A stretch of 8,316 nt of DNA from Rubrivirga sp. (lineage in GTDB: Bacteria > Bacteroidota > Rhodothermia > Rhodothermales > Rubricoccaceae). The stretch lies in the NCBI GenBank assembly GCA_012269805.1, contig JAAXJP010000258.1, forward strand, positions 1-8,316. Reading direction: 5' to 3'. Positions 1 to 7,568 of the stretch are shown here, one piece after another (the first letter of the stretch is position 1; every line of letters starts with the position of its first letter). The position numbers and the translations under genes are program-made. The notes under the pieces are model-generated. The model did no database searches. It was not told the DNA's origin and was given only the letters and a program-made list of their open reading frames with translations.

Positions 1-65
1 GGGCACGCGGTCCGGGAAGCCCGCCCGGCCGGGTCGCGTACGTTGCCGTCCCCCGCCGCCTCCCC

Positions 66-1946
66 ATGTCCGAGCTCCCCTCCGCCGTCCCCACGACCGC
101 GCTCGATGAGGTCGTCGTGCTGTTCGCCGGCGACTCTGGCGACGGAATGCAGCTGACGGGCTCGCAGTTCACGCTGGCCTCGGCCCACGCCCGGAACGAC
201 CTCTCGACGCTCCCGGACTTCCCGGCCGAGATCCGCGCGCCCGCCGGGACGCTCTACGGCGTCTCCGGCTTCCAGCTCCACTTCGGCTCGACGGCCGTCC
301 ACACCCCGGGCGACGAGGTGGACCTCCTCGTGGCGATGAACCCGGCGGCCCTCAAGGTGAACCTCGGCCGCGTGCGCCCCGGCGGCGCCGTGCTCGTCAA
401 CACGAACGGGTTCACCGACCGCGACCTCTCGCTGGCCGGGTACGAGACCAATCCCCTTGAGGACGGGACGCTCGACGGCTACGAGCGGCACGACGTCGAG
501 CTGACGCGCCTCACGCACGAGGCGCTGGCGGAGACCGGCCTGAGCAAGCAGGAGATCGACCGGGCCAAGAACATGTTCGCGCTCGGCCTCGCGCTCTGGC
601 TCTACACGCGGCCCGTCGAGCCGGCCCGCGCCTGGATCCGGCGGAAGTTCGAGCGGGTGCCGGAGATCCGCGACGCCAACCTCCGCGCGCTCGACACGGG
701 CTACCACTACGGCGACATCTCGGAGAGCTTCGTCGCCCGCTACGAGGTGGCCCCGGCCGACCTCCCGCCGGGCACGTACCGCGCCATCAAGGGCAACGAG
801 GCGCTCGCGCTCGGGCTGGCCGCCGCCGCTGCCAAGTCCGGCCTGGAGGTGTTCTACGGGACCTACCCGATCACGCCGGCCTCGGACCTCCTCCACGCGC
901 TGTCCAGGTACAAGAACTTCGGCGTCAAGACCTTCCAGGCCGAGGACGAGATCGCGGCGATCGGCGCCTCGATCGGCGCGTCGTTCGGCGGCGCGCTCGG
1001 GGTCACGGCGACGTCCGGGCCGGGGATGGCGCTGAAGGGCGAGTTCCTCGGCCTCGCGACGATGGTCGAGCTCCCGCTCGTGGTCATCGACGTCCAGCGC
1101 GCGGGCCCGAGCACGGGGATGCCGACGAAGACGGAGCAGAGCGACCTCCTCATGGCCCTCTACGGCCGCAACGGCGACACGCCGACGCCCGTCCTCGCGC
1201 CCAAGACGCCCGGCGAGTGCTTTCTCGCGGCGTACCACGCCGCCCGGATCGCGCTCCAGTACATGACGCCGGTGATCGTCCTGTCGGACGGCTACCTCGG
1301 CAACGGCTCCGAGCCGTGGAAGCTGCCCGACGCCGACGCGCTCCCCGACATCCCCGTCCGCTTCGCCGAGGCGGGCACGGCCGCCCGGACCGACGACGGC
1401 CAGTTCCTCCCCTACGTCCGCGACGAGGCGACGCTCGCGCGCGGCTGGGCCACGCCGGGCACCCCAGAGCTGGAGCACCGGATCGGCGGGCTCGAGAAGG
1501 ACAGCCGGACCGGCGGCGTGAGCTACGACCCGGAAAACCACCAGCGGATGACGGAGACGCGCGCCGAGAAGGTCGCGCGGATCGCCGACTCGTTCGGCCC
1601 GGTCGAGGTCGAGGGCGACGAGGCCGGCGACGTGCTGGTCGTCGGCTGGGGCTCGACGTACGGCGCCATCAAGAAGGCCGTCCAAGGCGTCCGCGCCCGC
1701 GGCCTCCGGGTCGGCCACGCCCACCTCCGCTGGCTCAACCCGCTCCCCCCCGGCCTCGGCGCGGCGATCGAGCGGTACGACCACGTCCTCGTGCCCGAGC
1801 TCAACAACGGCCAGCTCGTCCACGTCCTCCGCGACCGCTTCCTCGTGCCGGCCCGCGGCCTGAGCAAGGTCCAGGGCCTGCCGTTCACGGCCCGGGAGGT
1901 CGAAGCCTCGATCCTCGCCCTCGCGACCGCGTCCGACGACCGCTAA
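66..1946 (+). CDS. korA: 2-oxoacid:ferredoxin oxidoreductase, alpha subunit (fused gamma-alpha type)
   Basis: Cytoplasmic subunit that, with the beta subunit encoded next to it, oxidatively decarboxylates a 2-oxoacid (probably 2-oxoglutarate) to acyl-CoA with reduction of ferredoxin. The 626 residues show the gamma-type domain first (GDSGDG at 22-27, running to about 200). The pyrimidine-binding domain follows: KGNEALALG 242-250, YPITPAS 267-273, TSGPG 316-320 and PSTGMPTKTEQSDL 348-361. The C-terminal transketolase-like domain has GWGSTYGAI at 527-535, LRWLNPLP at 554-561 and PELNNGQL at 577-584. This gamma-alpha fusion and length are usual for the KorA family. There is no ferredoxin-like cysteine domain, so the electron acceptor must come from elsewhere. 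The ATG at 66 places the GDSGDG motif close to the N-terminus as expected; no Shine-Dalgarno sequence precedes it. Substrate choice (2-oxoglutarate versus pyruvate or branched 2-oxoacids) cannot be settled from sequence. Confidence 0.95.
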   Translation: MSELPSAVPTTALDEVVVLFAGDSGDGMQLTGSQFTLASAHARNDLSTLPDFPAEIRAPAGTLYGVSGFQLHFGSTAVHTPGDEVDLLVAMNPAALKVNLGRVRPGGAVLVNTNGFTDRDLSLAGYETNPLEDGTLDGYERHDVELTRLTHEALAETGLSKQEIDRAKNMFALGLALWLYTRPVEPARAWIRRKFERVPEIRDANLRALDTGYHYGDISESFVARYEVAPADLPPGTYRAIKGNEALALGLAAAAAKSGLEVFYGTYPITPASDLLHALSRYKNFGVKTFQAEDEIAAIGASIGASFGGALGVTATSGPGMALKGEFLGLATMVELPLVVIDVQRAGPSTGMPTKTEQSDLLMALYGRNGDTPTPVLAPKTPGECFLAAYHAARIALQYMTPVIVLSDGYLGNGSEPWKLPDADALPDIPVRFAEAGTAARTDDGQFLPYVRDEATLARGWATPGTPELEHRIGGLEKDSRTGGVSYDPENHQRMTETRAEKVARIADSFGPVEVEGDEAGDVLVVGWGSTYGAIKKAVQGVRARGLRVGHAHLRWLNPLPPGLGAAIERYDHVLVPELNNGQLVHVLRDRFLVPARGLSKVQGLPFTAREVEASILALATASDDR

Positions 1947-1951
1947 CGACC

Positions 1952-3358
<1,407 letters not shown>

Positions 3359-3362
3359 GCCT

Positions 3363-3401
3363 GCCTCGGCGGATTCGGCAGCGAAGCCGATGGGCCGAGG
3401 C
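3363..3401 (+). terminator. Nested inverted repeat just after korB, possible terminator
   Basis: Four bases after the korB stop, GCCTCGGC (3363-3370) pairs perfectly with GCCGAGGC (3394-3401). Inside it TCGGC (3375-3379) pairs with GCCGA (3386-3390) around a six-base loop, giving a two-tier stem. No T-run follows, so it is not a canonical intrinsic terminator. Its position at the end of a two-gene operon suggests termination or protection of the mRNA 3' end. Confidence 0.4.
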
Positions 3402-3429
3402 GCCCCCCGTGTGCCGGGCGCGTCCATGA

Positions 3430-3456
3430 CGGGCACGGTCCTTCCCGTCGTGCCCG
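3430..3456 (+). terminator. Second perfect 8-bp inverted repeat in the korB-dipeptidase gap
   Basis: CGGGCACG (3430-3437) and CGTGCCCG (3449-3456) form a perfect 8-bp stem with an 11-base loop, 29 bases beyond the first inverted repeat. There is no following T-run. It may be a backup termination or RNA-processing hairpin; in DNA this rich in G and C a chance stem is also possible. Confidence 0.3.
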
Positions 3457-3493
3457 CTCCCGACCTTCCAGCGCCGGTCCGCGGCGCCAGCGC

Positions 3494-3634
3494 GCCGTCT
3501 ACCTCGACGGCGAGCGCGGCATACGGGCCGTCGTCGAGAGCGTCGTCGCGGATCTCGGCCTGCCGATGGGCCTCACGGGGTGTCACGCGCTGAACGATGC
3601 CAGGCCGGGCATGCTGACTGCCGCGCCGGCGTAG
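3494..3634 (+). pseudogene. Possible remnant of a coding sequence, no start codon
   Basis: In the same frame as korB, after its stop, the reading stays open to a TAG at 3632-3634. From 3494 to about 3600 the codons have the G-start, G/C-end pattern of the neighbouring genes and would encode a plausible peptide (AVYLDGERG, then IRAVVESVVADLGLP). No ATG or GTG stands at a sensible place upstream and the peptide matches no family I recognise. The antisense frame is also open and similarly biased, so the strand is uncertain. It could equally be a chance open stretch in GC-rich DNA. Confidence 0.2.
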
Positions 3635-3643
3635 ACTGGCTCC

Positions 3644-4870
3644 ATGCGTCTGTCCCCCCTCCTCGCCGCGTTCGCGGTGCTCCTCGTCGCCTGCGACGAC
3701 CCGGCCCCGCCCGCCTCGGCGGAGGCGCCGACACCCCCGGCCGCCGAACCGGTCGCGCCCGACACGCTCGACCCGGCTACAGTCTCCGACGGGGGCGGCA
3801 TCCCCCTCTCCCCCGCCGAGGTCGACCGCCTCGTCGCCGAGGACTCGCTCTGGGCCGAGGCCCTGCGGATCCACTACGACGCGGTCGTCCTCGACGGGCA
3901 CGTCGACACGCCGACGCTGATGCTCGACCGGGGCTACCGGCTCGGCGAGCGGCACCGGCGCGACCACGTCGACCTGCCCCGGATGGCGGAGGGCGGGCTC
4001 GACGGCGCGTTCTTCTCGATCTACGTCGCGCGCGGCTACGGCGAGGGGCAGGCCGCGACCGACCGCGCCCTCGCGATGATCGAGGCCGTCAATCAGCAGG
4101 TCGCCGGGCTGGAGGGCGCCGCGCTCGTCCGGACCGCCGACGGCGCGCTGAGCGCCGCGCGCGACGGCCGCGCGGCGGTCCTCCTCGGGCTCGAGGGCGG
4201 CCACGCGCTCCAGGGCTCGCCGGAGGTCCTGCGGCTCCTCGCGGCCAACGGCGTCCGCTACGTCACGCTGACGCACGCGAACACGAACTCGTGGGCCGAC
4301 GCCTCGACCGACGCCCCGCGTTGGGGCGGCCTCAACACGCTCGGGCGCGAGCTCGTCACGGAGATGAACCGGCTCGGCGTGCTCGTCGACCTGTCCCACG
4401 TCTCGGACGACACCTTCGACGACGCGCTGGCCGTCACGCGGGCGCCGGTCATCCTCAGCCACTCGTCGTGCGACGCCATCCGCCCGCACGCCCGGAACGT
4501 GTCCGACAACATGCTCCGCGCCCTCGCCGACAACGGCGGCGTGATCATGATCAACTTCTACGCGGCCTACGTCGCCCCCGGCGCCGATCTCGACGACGTG
4601 CTCGACCACGTCCAGCACGCGGCCGAGGTGGCCGGGGTCGACCACGTGGGGCTGGGGAGCGACTTCGACGGCGTCCCGCGCCTGCCGGACGGTCTCGGCG
4701 ACGTGACGCGACTGCCGTGGCTCACGCACGGGCTCCTCGCTCGTGGGTTCTCTGAAGCCGACGTCCGCAAGATCCTGGGCGGCAACGTCCTCCGCGTGCT
4801 CGCCGAGGCCGAGCGAGTCGCGGAGGAACTGCGTCGGGAGGCACCGCCTCCCCCCGCCTCGGGCCGCTAG
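3644..4870 (+). CDS. Membrane dipeptidase, peptidase family M19, predicted lipoprotein
   Basis: Zinc-dependent dipeptidase of the renal dipeptidase family, which hydrolyses a range of dipeptides including some with a D-residue at the C-terminal side. The 408-residue protein starts with a lipoprotein signal (hydrophobic 5-16, lipobox LVAC with C17). A Pro/Ala-rich linker to about residue 50 follows, then the TIM-barrel-like catalytic domain. Expected ligands are all present: H86 and D88 (DGHVD), E184 (GLEGGH), H252 (DLSHVS) and H273 (LSHSS). H211 (TLTH), R284 (HARNV) and D340 (GSDFDG) fit the substrate-binding and catalytic positions. It is therefore probably active, anchored to the inner or outer membrane and facing the periplasm or cell surface. 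It stands alone on the + strand, 285 bases after korB, and overlaps the end of the convergent phosphodiesterase gene by four bases. A role in peptide nutrition or wall-peptide turnover is inference. Confidence 0.93.
   Translation: MRLSPLLAAFAVLLVACDDPAPPASAEAPTPPAAEPVAPDTLDPATVSDGGGIPLSPAEVDRLVAEDSLWAEALRIHYDAVVLDGHVDTPTLMLDRGYRLGERHRRDHVDLPRMAEGGLDGAFFSIYVARGYGEGQAATDRALAMIEAVNQQVAGLEGAALVRTADGALSAARDGRAAVLLGLEGGHALQGSPEVLRLLAANGVRYVTLTHANTNSWADASTDAPRWGGLNTLGRELVTEMNRLGVLVDLSHVSDDTFDDALAVTRAPVILSHSSCDAIRPHARNVSDNMLRALADNGGVIMINFYAAYVAPGADLDDVLDHVQHAAEVAGVDHVGLGSDFDGVPRLPDGLGDVTRLPWLTHGLLARGFSEADVRKILGGNVLRVLAEAERVAEELRREAPPPPASGR
4836..4852 (+). terminator. Strong hairpin in the last codons of the M19 dipeptidase gene
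   Basis: GGGAGGC (4836-4842) and GCCTCCC (4846-4852) form a perfect 7-bp, G/C-rich stem with the three-base loop ACC, ending 15 bases before the dipeptidase stop codon. No T-run follows. Because the convergent gene leaves no intergenic space, a 3'-end hairpin inside the coding region is plausible. The same stem would also form in RNA read from the opposite strand. Confidence 0.3.
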
Positions 4871-4873
4871 CGG
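4864..4873. other. 10-bp palindrome holding the interlocked stop codons of two convergent genes
   Basis: CCGCTAGCGG is a perfect palindrome centred on CTAG. It supplies the TAG stop of the + strand dipeptidase gene (4868-4870) and, read on the other strand, the TAG stop of the phosphodiesterase gene (4867-4869). The two genes therefore overlap tail to tail by four bases. Confidence 0.9.
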
Positions 4874-6129
4874 AGCACGCGGGCGGCGGCCTCCGCATCG
4901 CCCTCGTTCGGGGCGGCGTCGAGGCCGAGCGCCTCGGCAACGATGCCGTAGACGTCGACCGTCTGGATCGGGCCGGTCGTGTGGCCGCTGCGGAAGCTGG
5001 GGCCGCGCGCGAGGAAGACGCCGTGCATCGACGCGTCGCGGTTGTCGTAGCCGTGCGTGCCGCCCGACGGCCGGTCGGGGTAGCGCTCGACGTACGCGCG
5101 GGACGACGCCGTCCAGCCCTCCTCGGCCAGCACGACGACCGGCGGGATGCGGGCGTTGTCGGAGTAGTGGAGCCGCTCGGGCACGTCGGCCTTCGGGTAC
5201 GCGGTGAGGTGCGGGAGTGCCGAGATGGCCTCGGCGAGCGCGGCCGGGTCCTGTCCCTCCTCCGGCCAGACCCCGACCGGCTCGCCCCAGTCCACGTCGA
5301 CGGCGTCGAGGTCGAGGGCGTCGTCGAGTAGCACGACGCGGTCGGGCGAGACGGCGGCCATCCCGTGGTCGCTCACGACGACGAGGTCCGTCGTCTCGAG
5401 CCGGCCGCGCTGGCGGAGGCCGTCGACGAGGCGGGCGAGCGCGGCGTCGACCTGTTCGATGGCCGCGTTGGTCTCGTCGGCATCCGGGCCGTGGCGGTGG
5501 CCGGCGGTGTCGACGGCCTCGAAGTAGAGCGTGACGAGGTCCGAGCCCTCGTCCAACCACTCGAGCGCCTGATCCACGCGGTCGGCGTAGGCGAGGTCGC
5601 CGTCGTACGGGAGCCAGTGGGTCGGGCGGACGCCCGCGATCTCGGCCTCGGAGCCTGGCCAGAAGACGGTCGCCGCCGTGAGGCCTTGCCGCTGGGCCGT
5701 CACCCAGATCGGCTCGCCGCCCCACCAGCGGCCGTCGGTAATCGCCTCGCGGTCCGACAGCGAGAACCGCGCCGGCTCGCCGTCGACCAGCCGCTCCGGG
5801 TCGCGCATCGTGTTGGCGACGATCCCGTGCTGCGACGGATGGAGCCCCGTCACGAGCGAGTAGTGGTTCGGAAACGTCTTGGTCGGGAAGACGGGGACGA
5901 GCCGCTCCGCGCGGACGCCCTCGGCGAGAAACCGGAGCGTCGGCTGCTCGACGCCGGCGCGGTCGAGGTAGTCCCACCGGTACCCGTCGATCGAGACGAG
6001 CACGAGCGCCCTCTCCCCCGCCTCGGTCGTCTCGGCGGCGGGTTCAGTCGACGTGCACCCCGGTAACGCCTGCCCGGCGACGACCGCCAGAAACAGGACA
6101 ACGACGGCGGCGAGCATCGGACGGGCCAT
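4867..6129 (-). CDS. NPP-type nucleotide pyrophosphatase/phosphodiesterase, alkaline phosphatase superfamily, predicted lipoprotein
   Basis: Two-metal (zinc) phosphodiesterase of the alkaline phosphatase superfamily, acting on nucleotide, phospholipid or other phosphodiesters outside the cytoplasm. The 420-residue protein has a lipoprotein signal (hydrophobic 7-22, lipobox LPGC with C25). The catalytic set is complete: D48 (SIDGYRWDY), nucleophile T85 (FPTKTFPNHYS), N106 (VANTM), D207 and H211 (DTAGHRHG), D254 and H255 (SDHGM), and H359 (GGTHGYDN). Their order and spacing follow the bacterial NPP pattern closely and differ from true alkaline phosphatases, which use Ser. It is the last of three closely spaced - strand genes, 62 bases after the NHL lipoprotein stop. 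It ends four bases into the dipeptidase gene. No Shine-Dalgarno sequence precedes the ATG. The exact substrate cannot be read from sequence. Confidence 0.92.
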   Translation of the reverse strand: MARPMLAAVVVLFLAVVAGQALPGCTSTEPAAETTEAGERALVLVSIDGYRWDYLDRAGVEQPTLRFLAEGVRAERLVPVFPTKTFPNHYSLVTGLHPSQHGIVANTMRDPERLVDGEPARFSLSDREAITDGRWWGGEPIWVTAQRQGLTAATVFWPGSEAEIAGVRPTHWLPYDGDLAYADRVDQALEWLDEGSDLVTLYFEAVDTAGHRHGPDADETNAAIEQVDAALARLVDGLRQRGRLETTDLVVVSDHGMAAVSPDRVVLLDDALDLDAVDVDWGEPVGVWPEEGQDPAALAEAISALPHLTAYPKADVPERLHYSDNARIPPVVVLAEEGWTASSRAYVERYPDRPSGGTHGYDNRDASMHGVFLARGPSFRSGHTTGPIQTVDVYGIVAEALGLDAAPNEGDAEAAARVLR

Positions 6130-6146
6130 GGCGGGATGGGGGAGGT

Positions 6147-6191
6147 GGCACCGGGGAAGGGGCCGGACACCCCTGCCTCTCCCCCCGTGCC
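6147..6191 (-). terminator. Stem-loop between the NHL lipoprotein and phosphodiesterase genes
   Basis: Directly after the stop of the NHL gene, GGCAC (6147-6151) pairs with GTGCC (6187-6191), GGGGA (6153-6157) with TCCCC (6180-6184), and AGGGG (6158-6162) with CCCCT (6170-6174). The result is an interrupted stem with a seven-base loop. No T-run follows in the direction of transcription. It may partly terminate or process the transcript and so lower expression of the downstream phosphodiesterase gene. Confidence 0.35.
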
Positions 6192-7547
6192 CTACTCGAA
6201 GTCGGTGTTCAGGCGGTAGCGGCTGATCCGGTTGTTGCCGGTGTCGGCCACGTAGACGACCTCCTCGTAGTAGGCGACGCCCTGGGGGTCGGAAAACTGG
6301 AGCGGGCCGGCGCCGGAGCCGCCGAACGAGGCGCGGACGGGCCGCGTGGAGCCCGAGCCCGGCGGCGGGGCGACGCCCTCGATCCCGTTCTGGTTGAACA
6401 CGAACAGGCTGTCCTTGCCGGCGTCGAGCACGAAGAGATAGCCCGTCTGGTCGGCCGCGTAGGCGAGGCTCGTCGGGCGGACGAACTGGCCGGCCTCGAA
6501 GAGCGCGCCGTCGCCGGCGTCCGGGTTGCCGGCGGCGCCGAGGCGGCCGGAGTCGACCCGGTACTCGATGCCGTCGGACGTCTCGACGACCTGGACCGAG
6601 ACGACGCCGTACGTCGGGTCGGGCTCGGCCTCAGGCGGCGCGAGGGCGATCATAAAGTCCTCGTCGAGCGCGATCGAGCCCCGCTGGGGCGGCCCGACGA
6701 ACGTCAGGACGTCGGACGGGTAGTAAGCGCTGAGGAGCGAGGGCCGGTCCGGCGTGAGCGCGCGGATGTACTGGACGTACTCGCCCTCGGCGGTGTACTG
6801 GATAAAGGCGTTGAACGGGCTGAAGGCCTGGCTCGGACGGCCCGTCGCCGTCGAGTTGACGGGGCCGCGCCGCGTCACGTACAGCCGGTTGTCGGCGAGG
6901 ACGGCGACGCCGGTGAACTCGGCGTCCTCGTCGCTCGCCCCGCCCGCGTACGTGTCCGGCGTCTCGAAGCGGGTGAACCGGCGGCTCCCGTCATCGAACG
7001 GGTGCCAGAGGATGTCGGCCACGTGCGGCGTGCCGGTCGTGAGGCCCGAGATCCGGTAGACGACGGCGAGGTCGCAGGCCTCGGGGTTCCCGCCCGAGGG
7101 GCAGTCGGCGCCGGCGACGGTCGTGTCGCGGCGAGCGGCCACGTAGAGGTCGAGCCGGCGGTCCTGGACGATCGCGGTGATGTCGCGGAGCGGTTGCCCC
7201 GCGACTTCCGACAGCAGGAACTGCGGCCGGCCGGCGAGGTCGAGCACGTGGACGCCCCGGTCGTCGGCGACATAGACGAACTCGTCGTAGCCGACGTACA
7301 CGTCGACCGGGCGGGCGAACGCGCCGCCGAAGCCCTGCGTGTAGAACGGGTTCAGCGGGACGTAGCCGACGTCGTCGACGAGCGTCGGGTCGGTCTGGCC
7401 CTCCTCGAAGATCTCCTCGGTGGTGGGGTCCGTCTTCGAGCCGAACGCGGCGTCGCAGCCGGCGAGCGCGACGGCCAGTCCGACGAGCACGACGAGCCAC
7501 GCGGCGGTGACGGTCCGGGGGGGGGGCAGGGTCATGTCCTGGGTCAT
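6192..7547 (-). CDS. NHL-repeat beta-propeller lipoprotein of unknown function
   Basis: A 451-residue predicted lipoprotein: hydrophobic segment 14-29, then lipobox LAGC with C31. The mature part has beta-propeller blades. The clearest NHL repeat is the last one (residues 418-445: FSDPQGVAY, then VYVADTGNNRISRY). Others are near residues 79-106 (ARPVDVYVG, VYVADDRGVHVLDL) and 357-388 (RPTSLAYA, LFVLDAGKDSLFVFNQNG). Weaker blades probably fill the middle, where GVAVLADNRLYVTRRG stands at 213-228. C149 and C158 are close enough for a disulfide. Such propellers usually bind proteins or sugars and no catalytic residues are evident, so function is unknown. It begins 21 bases after the PorV/PorQ-family gene and probably shares its transcript. 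A second ATG four codons in (first base 7535) gives a more typical signal peptide and may be the true start. A run of ten C covers codons 8-11. Confidence 0.88.
   Translation of the reverse strand: MTQDMTLPPPRTVTAAWLVVLVGLAVALAGCDAAFGSKTDPTTEEIFEEGQTDPTLVDDVGYVPLNPFYTQGFGGAFARPVDVYVGYDEFVYVADDRGVHVLDLAGRPQFLLSEVAGQPLRDITAIVQDRRLDLYVAARRDTTVAGADCPSGGNPEACDLAVVYRISGLTTGTPHVADILWHPFDDGSRRFTRFETPDTYAGGASDEDAEFTGVAVLADNRLYVTRRGPVNSTATGRPSQAFSPFNAFIQYTAEGEYVQYIRALTPDRPSLLSAYYPSDVLTFVGPPQRGSIALDEDFMIALAPPEAEPDPTYGVVSVQVVETSDGIEYRVDSGRLGAAGNPDAGDGALFEAGQFVRPTSLAYAADQTGYLFVLDAGKDSLFVFNQNGIEGVAPPPGSGSTRPVRASFGGSGAGPLQFSDPQGVAYYEEVVYVADTGNNRISRYRLNTDFE
7517..7526 (-). repeat. Homopolymer of ten C (coding strand) near the start of the NHL lipoprotein gene
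   Basis: The + strand has ten consecutive G, read as C on the coding strand, covering codons 8-10 (Pro-Pro-Pro) and the first base of codon 11. It lies between the start codon and the hydrophobic core of the signal peptide. Gain or loss of one base would put the lipoprotein signal and everything after it out of frame. Tracts of this kind drive phase variation in other bacteria; here that is only a possibility. Confidence 0.85.
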
Positions 7548-7568
7548 TCCTGGGCGGTGCGCCGGGGC

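Larger units (their letters stand above)
3359..3643 (+). other. Intergenic region between korB and the M19 dipeptidase gene
   Basis: This 285-base gap contains the two inverted repeats described separately. It also has a stretch (about 3494-3600) with coding-like codon composition but no convincing start. I found no Bacteroidota-type promoter (TAnnTTTG with an upstream TTTG) and no Shine-Dalgarno sequence before the dipeptidase ATG. A promoter for the dipeptidase gene probably lies here but I cannot point to it. Confidence 0.6.

Noticed and set aside
39..45. TACGTTG upstream of korA as a Bacteroidota -7 promoter element (TAnnTTTG)
   Set aside because: It lacks one T of the motif and has no TTTG-like element at the right distance upstream. 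Too weak to call, though the region before position 1 is not visible.
1217..1951. Extension of the korB frame upstream to an ATG at 1217, inside korA
   Set aside because: This part translates to Arg/Pro-rich nonsense overlapping the conserved korA C-terminal half in another frame. The ATG at 1952, just after the korA stop, is the natural start.
5365..6066. A 233-codon + strand open frame antisense to the phosphodiesterase gene
   Set aside because: It mirrors the codon bias of the - strand gene, whose catalytic residues are all present; the translation resembles no known family.
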